This document shows positions 1 to 7,792 of a stretch of DNA of 64,000 bases, one piece after another. Under the pieces are notes generated by a model. The model was not told where the DNA came from and did not search any database. It was given only the letters and a program-made list of their open reading frames with translations. A program made the translations under genes and the position numbers. Position 1 is the stretch's first letter; each line of letters starts with the position of its first letter. Source of the stretch: Rikenellaceae bacterium (GTDB taxonomy: Bacteria > Bacteroidota > Bacteroidia > Bacteroidales > UBA932); assembly GCA_003542575.1 (NCBI GenBank), contig DPKJ01000014.1:424566-488565 (forward strand), given 5' to 3'.

Positions 1-1
1 G

Positions 2-232
2 CTTGCAAAGGAAAACGGCCTGAGTCCGCTAAGGTTATGCCGCGTTAAGACACTTGCAGATAAAAAGGAGAAGAGATATCTGATTGAGTTCTCTAAAAAC
101 AAAAAGGTCTCCTACTCTGAGGAGACCCTTGTTATGCAACTTAATGGCGGTAAGTATTACACTCCGGAGTACTGTAGTCTTGTCGAAAATTTTTATCTGA
201 AAGATTTTCCCAGGACATCATCCGGAGAGTGA
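2..232 (+). CDS. C-terminal end of an unknown protein (cut by window edge)
   Basis: An open frame enters from the left edge and stops with TGA at 230-232, giving 77 residues of a longer protein. The tail is rich in Lys, Glu, Tyr and Ser and shows no membrane segment or motif that I recognise. It converges on the leftward Spy-like gene with 8 bases between the two stop codons. The run without stops and the tidy convergent spacing suggest a real gene, but the function cannot be told from this fragment. Confidence 0.55.
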   Translation, partial: LAKENGLSPLRLCRVKTLADKKEKRYLIEFSKNKKVSYSEETLVMQLNGGKYYTPEYCSLVENFYLKDFPRTSSGE

Positions 233-240
233 AAGCCATA

Positions 241-741
241 TTATTTTGGCTGTCTCTGATCGGGTGTTGTTCCGGGACCGCCTGTACCTCTGAGCTGATG
301 AATCATCTTCATTCTGAACTCCTCTTCGGCAACATATAGTTTAGCAACTTTCGTTGGAGGTAAAATTTTCATGAATTTCACGAAATAGTCTTTATGTATA
401 GCTCCCTCTTCAGATGAACCGTTAATGTAGATCTCAAGTTGTTTTTTGATTTCGGATTCAGTCATTGCCTGTTCGCCTTTTAATGAGCGATTTACATTCC
501 TGAGTGTTCCCTGAACTCTTCTGATAACCGTTTCGCGCTCTTTCCAGTATTGATTGTACACAGGCCAAAACTCCTCGGCCTCTTTAGGGGTAAGCTCCAA
601 TTCGGCAGTAAAGAATGCAATTTTTGCACTTTGAATCTGCTGATATCTCTGGTTTCTCTGCTGCTGTTTGTTGGGTTCGGGCTGAGCCATTGCAGGTATT
701 GCAAAGGCTATAGTAAGCAGAATTATTAGTATTCTTTTCAT
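241..741 (-). CDS. Spy/CpxP-like periplasmic protein
   Basis: This 166-residue protein starts with a clear Sec signal peptide (about residues 1-19, cleavage after AMA). The mature part is helical and charged, with a motif of the type LTPKEAEEFWPVYNQY near residues 50-65. That resembles the LTxxQ-type repeats of the Spy/CpxP family, which are periplasmic chaperones or stress sensors. It ends in a flexible Gly/Thr/Pro/Gln tail. It is the last gene of a leftward operon behind an ECF sigma factor and a membrane protein. The order sigma, anti-sigma-like protein, periplasmic protein suggests an envelope-stress module, but that role is inference from position. Confidence 0.65.
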   Translation of the reverse strand: MKRILIILLTIAFAIPAMAQPEPNKQQQRNQRYQQIQSAKIAFFTAELELTPKEAEEFWPVYNQYWKERETVIRRVQGTLRNVNRSLKGEQAMTESEIKKQLEIYINGSSEEGAIHKDYFVKFMKILPPTKVAKLYVAEEEFRMKMIHQLRGTGGPGTTPDQRQPK

Positions 742-769
742 TTCCTGGTTATTTATTTAATGCTCCCCT

Positions 770-1198
770 CTATTCCAGAGAGGTGAGTGTTATAATGTCA
801 ATGTTTTCACTTATATAGCTTATTACCTCTTCTGAGGGAATGGTGTGTATATCTGCTGTCTCGTTTTCTCCATCAACGTCAAAGAAATCTATAAAGGTAG
901 TTTTGAGAAAACCCTCTTCGATGTACTGATTACCGGCAGTCAGGGTTGAAAGATCACTCTCAGAAGCCCTCGGTGTGAAAATGGTAAGCGCAGCGTAACC
1001 AATGAAGAATATAATGACAAAAGCGGAGACTAATGCCAACTGTGGCCGTATAACAGTGATAAAGCCGGTTTTTGGAGAGCGTCCGGCAGAAGATATTTTC
1101 TCTGCAACCTGACTTCTCATTTCATTGAAGTATCCCGGAGGAACCGTAAACGGATTCTTTTTTAAATGGGGATCTTCTATGTAATTTTTTTGTTTCAT
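770..1198 (-). CDS. Single-pass membrane protein, likely anti-sigma factor
   Basis: This is a 142-residue protein with a cytoplasmic N-terminus that includes KNPFTVPPGYFNEM (about residues 14-27). That motif is common in small proteins next to ECF sigma genes in Bacteroidetes. One hydrophobic segment lies near residues 52-72, followed by a short acidic periplasmic domain. It sits between the sigma factor (30 bases upstream) and the Spy-like gene (28 bases downstream). The topology and position fit an anti-sigma factor, though I see no canonical zinc-binding ZAS motif (HxxxCxxC). The function is inferred from context rather than from a recognised domain. Confidence 0.55.
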   Translation of the reverse strand: MKQKNYIEDPHLKKNPFTVPPGYFNEMRSQVAEKISSAGRSPKTGFITVIRPQLALVSAFVIIFFIGYAALTIFTPRASESDLSTLTAGNQYIEEGFLKTTFIDFFDVDGENETADIHTIPSEEVISYISENIDIITLTSLE

Positions 1199-1228
1199 AC
1201 CTATTTGACTATAAAAATAACAAAAGGA

Positions 1229-1771
1229 TTAAATAGTCTCTTTTAAATATTCCTGAATTTTTTGATAAGCGTGGTGATATGAGGCTTTTAATGCTCCTAC
1301 AGATGTGCCCGAGATCTCCGAGATATCTTCATAGCTCAATTCGTCAAAATAGCGCATATTAAATACAGCCTTCTGTTTAGATGGCAGACGCATTATTGCC
1401 TTTTGGAATATCATTTGGGTGTTGTCACCATTGAAATATGGGTCTGCTTCAAGTTGATTTTCCAGTTGCCGGGAGTAGTCGCTTAAAGATAGAAATGCCT
1501 TTAATTTTGCTCTTTTAATAAAAGTAAGAGTTTCGTTCGTTGCAATTCTGTATAGCCAGGTGTAAAGCCGGGACTCCTCCCTGAATCGGGGCAGGGCAGC
1601 CCACGCTTTGATAAATGTCTCCTGAAGCAGGTCATTTGCATCTTCATGAGATGCAACCAGCTTACGGATATGCCAATAGAGTCTCTCTCCGTATTTGTCT
1701 ACGATAAGGTTGAAGGCATAATTCTCTTTTCCCTCCTCTTTAAACAGCTCCAGGAGATCCTTATCGTCCAT
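1229..1771 (-). CDS. RNA polymerase sigma factor, ECF (sigma-70) family
   Basis: A 180-residue protein of typical ECF length. Sigma region 2 spans about residues 20-85 and includes DANDLLQETFIKAW, the core-binding and -10-recognition part. Region 4 spans about residues 125-175, where LSYEDISEISGTSVGALKAS forms the helix-turn-helix that reads the -35 element. There is no sign of a C-terminal extension. It starts 12 bases after the transketolase C-subunit stop and is followed by a probable anti-sigma gene, so it appears to share transcription with a housekeeping carbon-metabolism operon. Confidence 0.93.
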   Translation of the reverse strand: MDDKDLLELFKEEGKENYAFNLIVDKYGERLYWHIRKLVASHEDANDLLQETFIKAWAALPRFREESRLYTWLYRIATNETLTFIKRAKLKAFLSLSDYSRQLENQLEADPYFNGDNTQMIFQKAIMRLPSKQKAVFNMRYFDELSYEDISEISGTSVGALKASYHHAYQKIQEYLKETI

Positions 1772-1783
1772 CAGGTTTAATAT

Positions 1784-2740
1784 TTATTTTCTTTTAAGCA
1801 CCCTCTTTACTGCAGCAATTATGTCCGAAGATGAGAGTCCGTACTCCTTTAAAAGTTGAGCCGGCTCTCCGCTCTGTCCAAAGTGATCGTTAACTGCAAC
1901 ACACTCAACAGGAAGTGGCAACTCTCTGGCCAACAGGCCTGAAATCAATTCTCCCATTCCTCCTGCAATCAAATGCTCTTCTGCAGTTACAACGGCCTTG
2001 GTCTTTGCTGCTGATTCTAAGACTGCTTTTTGGTCAAGGGGTTTAATTGTGTGGATGTTTATCAGCTCTACAGAGATACCCTCTTTTTCGAGTTCTTCAG
2101 CTGCCACGATTGCTTCCCATACCAGATGACCTGTTGCAAAGATTGTAACATCGTTTCCGGGGTTAAGCGTTATGGCCTTGCCTATCTCAAACGGGGCATC
2201 TTCGGAAGTGAAATTTGGTACAGATGGGCGGCCGAACCTGAGGTAAACCGGCCCTTTGTGGTTGGCGATTGCTATTGTTGCTGCCTTGGTCTGATTGTAG
2301 TCGCAAGGGTTGATAACCGTTAGGTTTGGCAACATTCGCATTAGGCCTAGATCTTCCATAATCTGGTGTGTTGCACCATCTTCACCAAGAGTTATGCCTG
2401 CATGTGATGCACAAATTTTTACGTTTGTTTCGGAGTAGGCTACTGACTGGCGTACCTGGTCGTAAACACGTCCGGTAACAAAGCCCGCAAACGAACCTAC
2501 AAAAGGGATTTTTCCCGAAACGGCCAAACCTGCGGCTGTACCTATCATATTTGCCTCGGCAATTCCGCACTGAATGAATCTTTCCGGATGTTCGGCCGCA
2601 AAGGCATCCATTTTTAGAGAGCCTGTAAGGTCTGCGCAAAGTGCTATAACCTTTTCATCTCTTTTACCCAGTTCAGAGAGCCCTGCTCCAAATCCTGAAC
2701 GTGTATCTTTGTTTCCTTTATTTTCAAATTTTGCCTTCAT
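1784..2740 (-). CDS. Transketolase, C-terminal subunit
   Basis: This 318-residue protein carries the pyrimidine-binding and C-terminal domains of transketolase, the thiamine-diphosphate enzyme that moves two-carbon units in the pentose phosphate pathway. The pyrimidine domain covers about residues 10-180 and has the catalytic Glu in CGIAEANMIGTAAGLA. The C-terminal domain follows and contains VVTAEEHLIAGGMGE. The N-terminal half lies just upstream as a separate gene with a 10-base gap, so the enzyme is built from two subunits, as in archaea and many anaerobes. A DXS-like role is less likely because the partner is a short transketolase N-domain. Confidence 0.93.
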   Translation of the reverse strand: MKAKFENKGNKDTRSGFGAGLSELGKRDEKVIALCADLTGSLKMDAFAAEHPERFIQCGIAEANMIGTAAGLAVSGKIPFVGSFAGFVTGRVYDQVRQSVAYSETNVKICASHAGITLGEDGATHQIMEDLGLMRMLPNLTVINPCDYNQTKAATIAIANHKGPVYLRFGRPSVPNFTSEDAPFEIGKAITLNPGNDVTIFATGHLVWEAIVAAEELEKEGISVELINIHTIKPLDQKAVLESAAKTKAVVTAEEHLIAGGMGELISGLLARELPLPVECVAVNDHFGQSGEPAQLLKEYGLSSSDIIAAVKRVLKRK

Positions 2741-2750
2741 ACTCTTCTCG

Positions 2751-3596
2751 TTAAAAATCTCCCAGTGTCTCTTTTAGTTGTTCCAGTGCCCTGACTGTTT
2801 GATCTGCATTTGGAGCTTTCCCGTGCCAGTGGTGTGTACCCTGCATAAAATCAACCTCTTTACCCATCTCTGTCTTCATAAGCAACATCTTTGGTTTGCC
2901 ATCTCCTGTACCATCAATTGCCCATTTGTATGCTGCCCTTATCTCGTCAAGGTTATGACCATCAACCACTTTGCAACTCCATCCAAAGGCATCCCATTTT
3001 GCTTTGAGATCTCCCAGGTCCAGAATTGAACTTACCGGACCGTCAATCTGTTGTCCGTTCCAGTCTGTGATTGCAATGAGCCTGTCTAGTTTATGCTGTG
3101 CCGCAAAAAGTGCCGCCTCCCAGATCTGACCCTCCTCACTCTCTCCGTCACCAATCAAAGCATAAATAAAATTCTCCTCTTTATTGAGGCGTTTTGCAAT
3201 GGCTGCACCGCACGCAACAGAGAGTCCTTGTCCCAGTGAACCGGAAGCGGTGTGAACACCAGGCAGGCCTCTCTCTATTGAAGGGTGACCCTGCAGACGA
3301 CTTCCGTATTTGCGGAATGTTGCAAGCTCCGTTACCGGAAAGTATCCGCTCCTGGCAAGAACGCTATAGTAAACAGGTGACAGATGCCCTGCCGAAAGAA
3401 AAAACATATCATTATTCTTGCCTTCTCTGTCCCATTGGGCAGGATTATGCTTAAGTGTTTCAAAAAATAGTACGGTCAGAAAGTCGGTACTGCTTAACGA
3501 TCCGCCGGGGTGACCTGAGCCGGCCATACTTACCATTCGGATAATATCTCTTCTAACCTGAGAAGCAATATCTTTTAAATTTGCTGTTTCAGCCAT
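2751..3596 (-). CDS. Transketolase, N-terminal subunit
   Basis: This 281-residue subunit binds the diphosphate of thiamine. SGHPGGSLSSTD lies near residues 26-37. The GDGESEEGQIWEAA motif near residues 148-161 marks the metal-diphosphate site, followed by DWNGQQIDG. It is about 280 residues, the normal size for split N-subunits, compared with about 660 for a one-piece transketolase. It is the first gene of the leftward operon, and a TATCTTTG -7 box lies about 30 bases upstream of its start on the minus strand. Confidence 0.93.
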   Translation of the reverse strand: MAETANLKDIASQVRRDIIRMVSMAGSGHPGGSLSSTDFLTVLFFETLKHNPAQWDREGKNNDMFFLSAGHLSPVYYSVLARSGYFPVTELATFRKYGSRLQGHPSIERGLPGVHTASGSLGQGLSVACGAAIAKRLNKEENFIYALIGDGESEEGQIWEAALFAAQHKLDRLIAITDWNGQQIDGPVSSILDLGDLKAKWDAFGWSCKVVDGHNLDEIRAAYKWAIDGTGDGKPKMLLMKTEMGKEVDFMQGTHHWHGKAPNADQTVRALEQLKETLGDF

Positions 3597-3624
3597 TATT
3601 TTCTTTAAATTTATCTATGTTCGG

Positions 3625-3670
3625 CAAAGATAACACCAAAGTCATAATTTTGGAATTATTTCTATCTTTG
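3625..3670. promoter_or_regulatory. Divergent promoter region, transketolase and lepA
   Basis: Two perfect TATCTTTG -7 boxes face away from each other: minus strand at 3625-3632 toward the transketolase operon and plus strand at 3663-3670 toward lepA (start 3698). Both fit the Bacteroidetes TAnnTTTG consensus. Neither has an obvious TTTG -33 box at 19-20 bases. The predicted leaders are short, about 25 bases each. Confidence 0.55.
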
Positions 3671-3697
3671 CACCCACAATAACCCCTTACTCGTTAA

Positions 3698-5485
3698 ATG
3701 AAGCATATTAGGAACTTTTGCATAATTGCACACATAGATCACGGTAAAAGCACACTGGCAGACAGACTTCTTGAGTGCACCCATACCCTTTCGGCAAGGG
3801 ATATGGATAACCAGGTACTGGATTCTATGGATCTGGAGAAGGAGAAGGGAATTACAATTAAGAGTCATGCAATCCAGATGGATTACAAGTACAAGGGGCA
3901 GGATTATATTCTTAACCTTATTGACACTCCCGGCCACGTTGACTTCTCATATGAGGTGTCACGCGCCATTGCATCCTGCGAGGGGGCTCTTCTTATTGTA
4001 GATGCTACTCAGGGAATTCAGGCACAGACTATATCAAATCTTTATCTGGCAATAAACCACGACCTTGAAATAATTCCTGTTCTGAATAAAATTGACATGG
4101 ATGCCGCTATGATAGACGAGGTTAAAGATCAGATAATTGAACTTATCGGATGTGATAGCGAAGATATCCTTTTGGCCAGTGCAAAAACCGGACAAGGTGT
4201 GCCGGAGATTCTTGAGGCTATCGTCGAAAGGGTTCCTGCACCAAAAGGTAATGAGGATGCCCCTTTGCAGGCACTTATCTTTGACTCTGTTTTTAACTCT
4301 TTCAGAGGCATTATTGCCTATTTTAAAGTAGAGCACGGAGTAATAAGAAAGGGCGATAAGGTCAAATTTTACAACACAGGCAAAGAGTATGAAGCCGATG
4401 AGGTAGGCAAGCTCCGTCTTAAGATGGTACCTACCGGAGAGGTTGGAACAGGTGATGTGGGTTATATAATTTCGGGTATAAAAACCGCAAGTGAGGTTAA
4501 GGTGGGAGACACAATTACCCATCGTGACAGACCTTGTTCAGGTTCAATTGCAGGTTTTGAGGAGGTTAAGCCCATGGTATTTGCCGGGCTTTATCCTGTG
4601 GAGGCTGACGAATATGAGGATCTAAGAAGTTCACTTGAAAAATTGCAGCTTAACGATGCCTCTCTGGTTTTTGAACCGGAATCTTCGCTGGCATTGGGAT
4701 TTGGATTCCGTTGCGGATTCCTTGGACTTTTGCACATGGAGATTGTTCAGGAGCGTCTGTACAGAGAGTTTGATATGGACGTAATCACAACTGTACCTAA
4801 CGTATCATATAAAGTTTTCACCACTCAGGGCGATAAACTTGATGTCCACAACCCGTCAGGTCTGCCTGCGCCAACTCTAATTGACTATATAGAAGAGCCT
4901 TACATAAGAGCACAGATAATTTCAAAATCTGAGTATTTTGGAGTAATCATGAAACTTTGTCTTGATAAAAGAGGGGTACTCATAAGTCAGCATTTTCTTA
5001 CAAGTGAAAGGGTGGAGCTTAACTTTGACATGCCTCTGGCCGAAATTGTCTTTGATTTTTATGACAAGCTAAAATCGGTATCACGTGGATATGCCTCTTT
5101 TGACTACCACGTAACCGAGTACAAGGAGGCAAGTCTTGTAAAACTGGATATCCTACTTAACGCTGAACCGGTTGATGCGCTATCATCGCTTATACACCGC
5201 GACCATGCCTATGACTTTGGCCGCCGTATGTGCGAAAAGCTAAAAGAGCTAATACCCCGCCAGCAATTTGATATTGCCATTCAGGCAGCAATCGGCTCAA
5301 AGATTATCGCCCGCGAAACCGTAAAGGCTGTCAGAAAAGATGTGACAGCTAAATGTTACGGTGGTGACATCTCCAGAAAGCGTAAACTCCTTGAAAAACA
5401 GAAAAAAGGTAAGAAGCGCATGCGCCAGGTTGGAAACGTAGAGGTTCCGCAAAGCGCCTTCATGGCGGTCTTGAAACTGGACTAG
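3698..5485 (+). CDS. lepA: Elongation factor 4 (LepA)
   Basis: This 595-residue translational GTPase binds ribosomes and affects initiation or back-translocation under stress. The GTPase motifs are intact: AHIDHGKST near residue 10, EKGITIKS, DTPGHVDF, NKIDM and SAKTGQG. Domain II, the EF-G-like domains III and V, and the LepA-specific C-terminal domain follow, with the signature RKDVTAKCYGGDISRKRKLL near residues 546-565. Full length is normal for the family (about 600). It stands alone between the transketolase operon and a 558-base non-coding gap. Confidence 0.98.
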   Translation: MKHIRNFCIIAHIDHGKSTLADRLLECTHTLSARDMDNQVLDSMDLEKEKGITIKSHAIQMDYKYKGQDYILNLIDTPGHVDFSYEVSRAIASCEGALLIVDATQGIQAQTISNLYLAINHDLEIIPVLNKIDMDAAMIDEVKDQIIELIGCDSEDILLASAKTGQGVPEILEAIVERVPAPKGNEDAPLQALIFDSVFNSFRGIIAYFKVEHGVIRKGDKVKFYNTGKEYEADEVGKLRLKMVPTGEVGTGDVGYIISGIKTASEVKVGDTITHRDRPCSGSIAGFEEVKPMVFAGLYPVEADEYEDLRSSLEKLQLNDASLVFEPESSLALGFGFRCGFLGLLHMEIVQERLYREFDMDVITTVPNVSYKVFTTQGDKLDVHNPSGLPAPTLIDYIEEPYIRAQIISKSEYFGVIMKLCLDKRGVLISQHFLTSERVELNFDMPLAEIVFDFYDKLKSVSRGYASFDYHVTEYKEASLVKLDILLNAEPVDALSSLIHRDHAYDFGRRMCEKLKELIPRQQFDIAIQAAIGSKIIARETVKAVRKDVTAKCYGGDISRKRKLLEKQKKGKKRMRQVGNVEVPQSAFMAVLKLD

Positions 5486-5658
5486 TACAATTTATCCCCT
5501 GTCAGTAAAGGTGCCTAGGTAACATATTTACCCCGCTTATTAATACAGCCGGTTAATTTATACAGCAAGTAATAAATTAAGCATGTTATTATTTCAGCAG
5601 GGTAATAAATATATCTTTCTGCAATTATACCGACAGATAATGCACATCAGACTCTCAG

Positions 5659-5688
5659 AATACCATCGCCCGGAATACCATCGCCCGG
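5659..5688. repeat. Perfect 15-base tandem repeat, two copies
   Basis: The unit AATACCATCGCCCGG occurs at 5659-5673 and again at 5674-5688, followed by a partial third copy (AATATCGG, to 5696). The GC-rich core stands out from the AT-rich surroundings. No function is apparent. A short direct repeat of this kind could be a slippage-prone site or a protein-binding array. Confidence 0.85.
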
Positions 5689-5908
5689 AATATCGGTTTC
5701 TAATAGGCTCTCATCTGATATGTGGATGAGTCCCTCCCTCCGCAATTAGTGAATTTTAAGTGACATTGTATTTGTTTGATTGTTAGATATTTGCAAATCC
5801 AATATCTGTTAATTCAGGGGTATTGATTATGTAACGTGCTGTTTGCCTGCGACATGTGTTAACACTTAAAATTTTCAGGCATAAATGGCGACGAATGTAT
5901 AATAATAA

Positions 5909-5938
5909 AAGAGGCTGCCAATTATTAGGCAGCCTCTT
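5909..5938. terminator. Strong hairpin terminator, mainly for the minus-strand lipoprotein gene
   Basis: An 11-base-pair perfect stem (5909-5919 with 5928-5938) surrounds an 8-base AT loop. On the minus strand the stem is followed by a run of T interrupted by A, as expected for an intrinsic terminator of the gene ending at 6044. On the plus strand a TTTTTT run lies about 12 bases further on, so weak two-way action is possible. Confidence 0.8.
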
Positions 5939-5955
5939 GCTATTTGTGGTTTTTT

Positions 5956-6035
5956 CCTTTTGGTTATTCCGTTTTGGTATTACCGTTCAGGTTTACCTTT
6001 TGGTTATACTGTTTTGGTATTGCCGTTCAGGTTTT
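5956..6035. repeat. 40-base imperfect tandem repeat, two copies
   Basis: Copy one is 5956-5995 and copy two is 5996-6035. They match at 36 of 40 bases. Each copy itself looks like three related units of about 13 bases (CCTTTTGGTTATT, CCGTTTTGGTATT, ACCGTTCAGGTTTA). The block lies in the 3' untranslated part of the lipoprotein gene, between its stop codon and the terminator hairpin. Confidence 0.85.
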
Positions 6036-6043
6036 AACCTTGA

Positions 6044-7696
6044 TTAGTCTCTGAATTTTGCAAATTCGATATCGTTCTGAGCACGTGCTTTCAAAGCGTC
6101 GTTTTTGTAAACAATTTCGAGTTGTTTTGCAACCTCAGTCATGTTACCCTGGCGGGCAGCTATGATTGCTCTCATGTATGCAGAATGAGCACATTTGCAA
6201 GTGATTGCAGCAGATGCTTTGTCAAGCTGGTTTGTAAGAATGTATGCAAGACCTTCGTTCTCGTTCTTTGTTCCGGCCAGTTTGTTTACTGCATCATTGT
6301 ACTTACCATTGAGGATGTCAATGATTGCTGCATTTTGCTTAGCCTCTTTCAGATCTGATTTTGCAAACATTTCGGCAGCTGCTTTGTAATCTTTATCGCG
6401 AAGTGCAATAACACCGGCGTTGTTCAAATAGTAACCTGAAGTCTTGTTGGTAACTTTTGCATGAGCTGCTTTTGCTTCTGCAAGTTTACCGTTGTCAAGA
6501 GATACAGCTGTAAGGTTGTTGTAAGCGCGGTCACACTTGAATTTATCACCTGCTTTCTTGTAAAGGACAGCTTTGGTATCGTAATCTTTAACAAGGGCTG
6601 CTGTGTAAAGAAGTGCTTCAACATCCATAATTTCGATGTTTGATTTGGCAAGATCCTTAAGCTCCTCGTCTGAGTAGTTTGTGTAGTCAACATTTGCAAT
6701 CATTCTTGCTCTTCTTAATTCAGGAAGAATTTTGTCAGCAAGAGTGCTGAATACCTTAGACATATTTCTGATTTCCCTTTCACGTACCAAAGGGTCGCTG
6801 TACATAGAGAGAACGCGAAGGATAAGCTCTTTGTCCTGAATTGTAGATGCAGCAACAAGCTCCTGAAAACCTTCCCAGTCTTCTGCTATGGTTGAAACAT
6901 TAACGGGAGCAGTTACAGGTACATTTTTAGTTATTTTGTCAAATGCTGTTTTTGCAGTCTCACCACGCTTGTCAGAAAGTTTTGTGTTGAGTTTTGTAGG
7001 TCCGTCCGGTGAAGCATAGGCAACGATGTCAGTACTTTTAACCTCTCTTTTTTCATCCTTTTCAATAGAAGCAAGGAATTGCTCGAACTCTTTAATCTCG
7101 GCTTTGGTAAGCTCTTTAGGGCGAACAACCGGGCTATTGATTGTGTAAAGAATTTGAGTCTCTTTCTTCTCTCTGATTACCTTCTGATAATTATTTGAAG
7201 TGATGGCTGTTATTCCATCTGTGTGAACAAGCTTATAAGTAATGTTTGCTCCGTCTGCAAGTTTGTAAGGTGCAGGGAAATCGTATTTTTTAAGTTTGTT
7301 CCAAACAGCAACTCTTAGTTCCAGATGAGATTTTTCCATTCCCGGCTTGTATGCAAACTTAACAGTATTGCTGGCTTTACCTCCGGTTGAATAAATAGGC
7401 TGGAAATTATCGGTAACCTTTTCACCTTGAAGTTTGAATGCAGGTGCGGCAACCTCTCCGCCTTGATAAACCAATACAGGAATTACTTCGAGAATAGCTC
7501 TTGGATGGAAATATTTCTCAGGGAAGTTCATTGTGTAGGTGGCTGTAATCTCATCAGCAACTACTTCAAGTATTTTGGGATTACTTTCAACACTCACCAA
7601 TTGAGCATTTTTCGCCATCTTTGAAGGATTACTGCAGGATGCAATAGATAGCCCCATGACGGCAACCGCTAAGATTTTAAATAAATTTTTTTTCAT
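6044..7696 (-). CDS. Large lipoprotein with OmpA-like segment and TPR-like C-terminus
   Basis: This 550-residue protein has a lipoprotein signal peptide with lipobox SIASC, so it is probably anchored in the outer membrane facing the periplasm. Residues about 25-190 look beta-rich. Around residues 222-255 the stretch IVAYASPDGPTKLNTKLSDK resembles the peptidoglycan-binding core of OmpA domains, but it is followed by an inserted helical region. From about residue 370 on, Ala-rich helical pairs of about 34 residues resemble TPR repeats. A role in envelope scaffolding is inference. It may have its own promoter (TATATTTG on the minus strand, 7761-7768), and it ends at the repeat and hairpin near 5.9-6.0 kb. 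Confidence 0.7.
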   Translation of the reverse strand: MKKNLFKILAVAVMGLSIASCSNPSKMAKNAQLVSVESNPKILEVVADEITATYTMNFPEKYFHPRAILEVIPVLVYQGGEVAAPAFKLQGEKVTDNFQPIYSTGGKASNTVKFAYKPGMEKSHLELRVAVWNKLKKYDFPAPYKLADGANITYKLVHTDGITAITSNNYQKVIREKKETQILYTINSPVVRPKELTKAEIKEFEQFLASIEKDEKREVKSTDIVAYASPDGPTKLNTKLSDKRGETAKTAFDKITKNVPVTAPVNVSTIAEDWEGFQELVAASTIQDKELILRVLSMYSDPLVREREIRNMSKVFSTLADKILPELRRARMIANVDYTNYSDEELKDLAKSNIEIMDVEALLYTAALVKDYDTKAVLYKKAGDKFKCDRAYNNLTAVSLDNGKLAEAKAAHAKVTNKTSGYYLNNAGVIALRDKDYKAAAEMFAKSDLKEAKQNAAIIDILNGKYNDAVNKLAGTKNENEGLAYILTNQLDKASAAITCKCAHSAYMRAIIAARQGNMTEVAKQLEIVYKNDALKARAQNDIEFAKFRD

Positions 7697-7760
7697 TCTG
7701 GATGTATTTAGTTGTTTAATTCTAATTCTTTTAAATTTCGTTGGGACTACCCCATTATTG

Positions 7761-7768
7761 CAAATATA
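7761..7768 (-). promoter_or_regulatory. -7 box upstream of the large lipoprotein
   Basis: The minus strand reads TATATTTG here, matching TAnnTTTG, about 65 bases before the start codon at 7696. A CAAA at 7783-7786 (TTTG on the minus strand) lies only 14 bases upstream, shorter than the usual spacer. Confidence 0.45.
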
Positions 7769-7792
7769 GGCAAAAAGTTTTACAAAACCATA

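Larger units (their letters stand above)
5486..6043. other. 558-base intergenic region with repeats
   Basis: No convincing gene lies here. The region holds a short CTCATC/GATGAG hairpin (5710-5730), a perfect 15-base tandem pair (5659-5688), a strong terminator hairpin (5909-5938) and a 40-base imperfect tandem repeat (5956-6035). The 5500-5640 part is AT-rich and contains a loose inverted repeat (about 5522-5533 against 5597-5611). I see no tRNA-like or recognised riboswitch structure. Confidence 0.6.

Noticed and set aside
4034..4522. 162-residue open frame antisense to lepA
   Set aside because: It lies wholly inside the well-conserved lepA gene, has no recognisable domain and no promoter. 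It is a shadow of lepA codon use.
5856..6047. 63-residue hydrophobic open frame in the lepA downstream gap
   Set aside because: Its sequence is generated by the terminator hairpin and the 40-base repeats, and it runs into the end of the opposite gene. No family resemblance.
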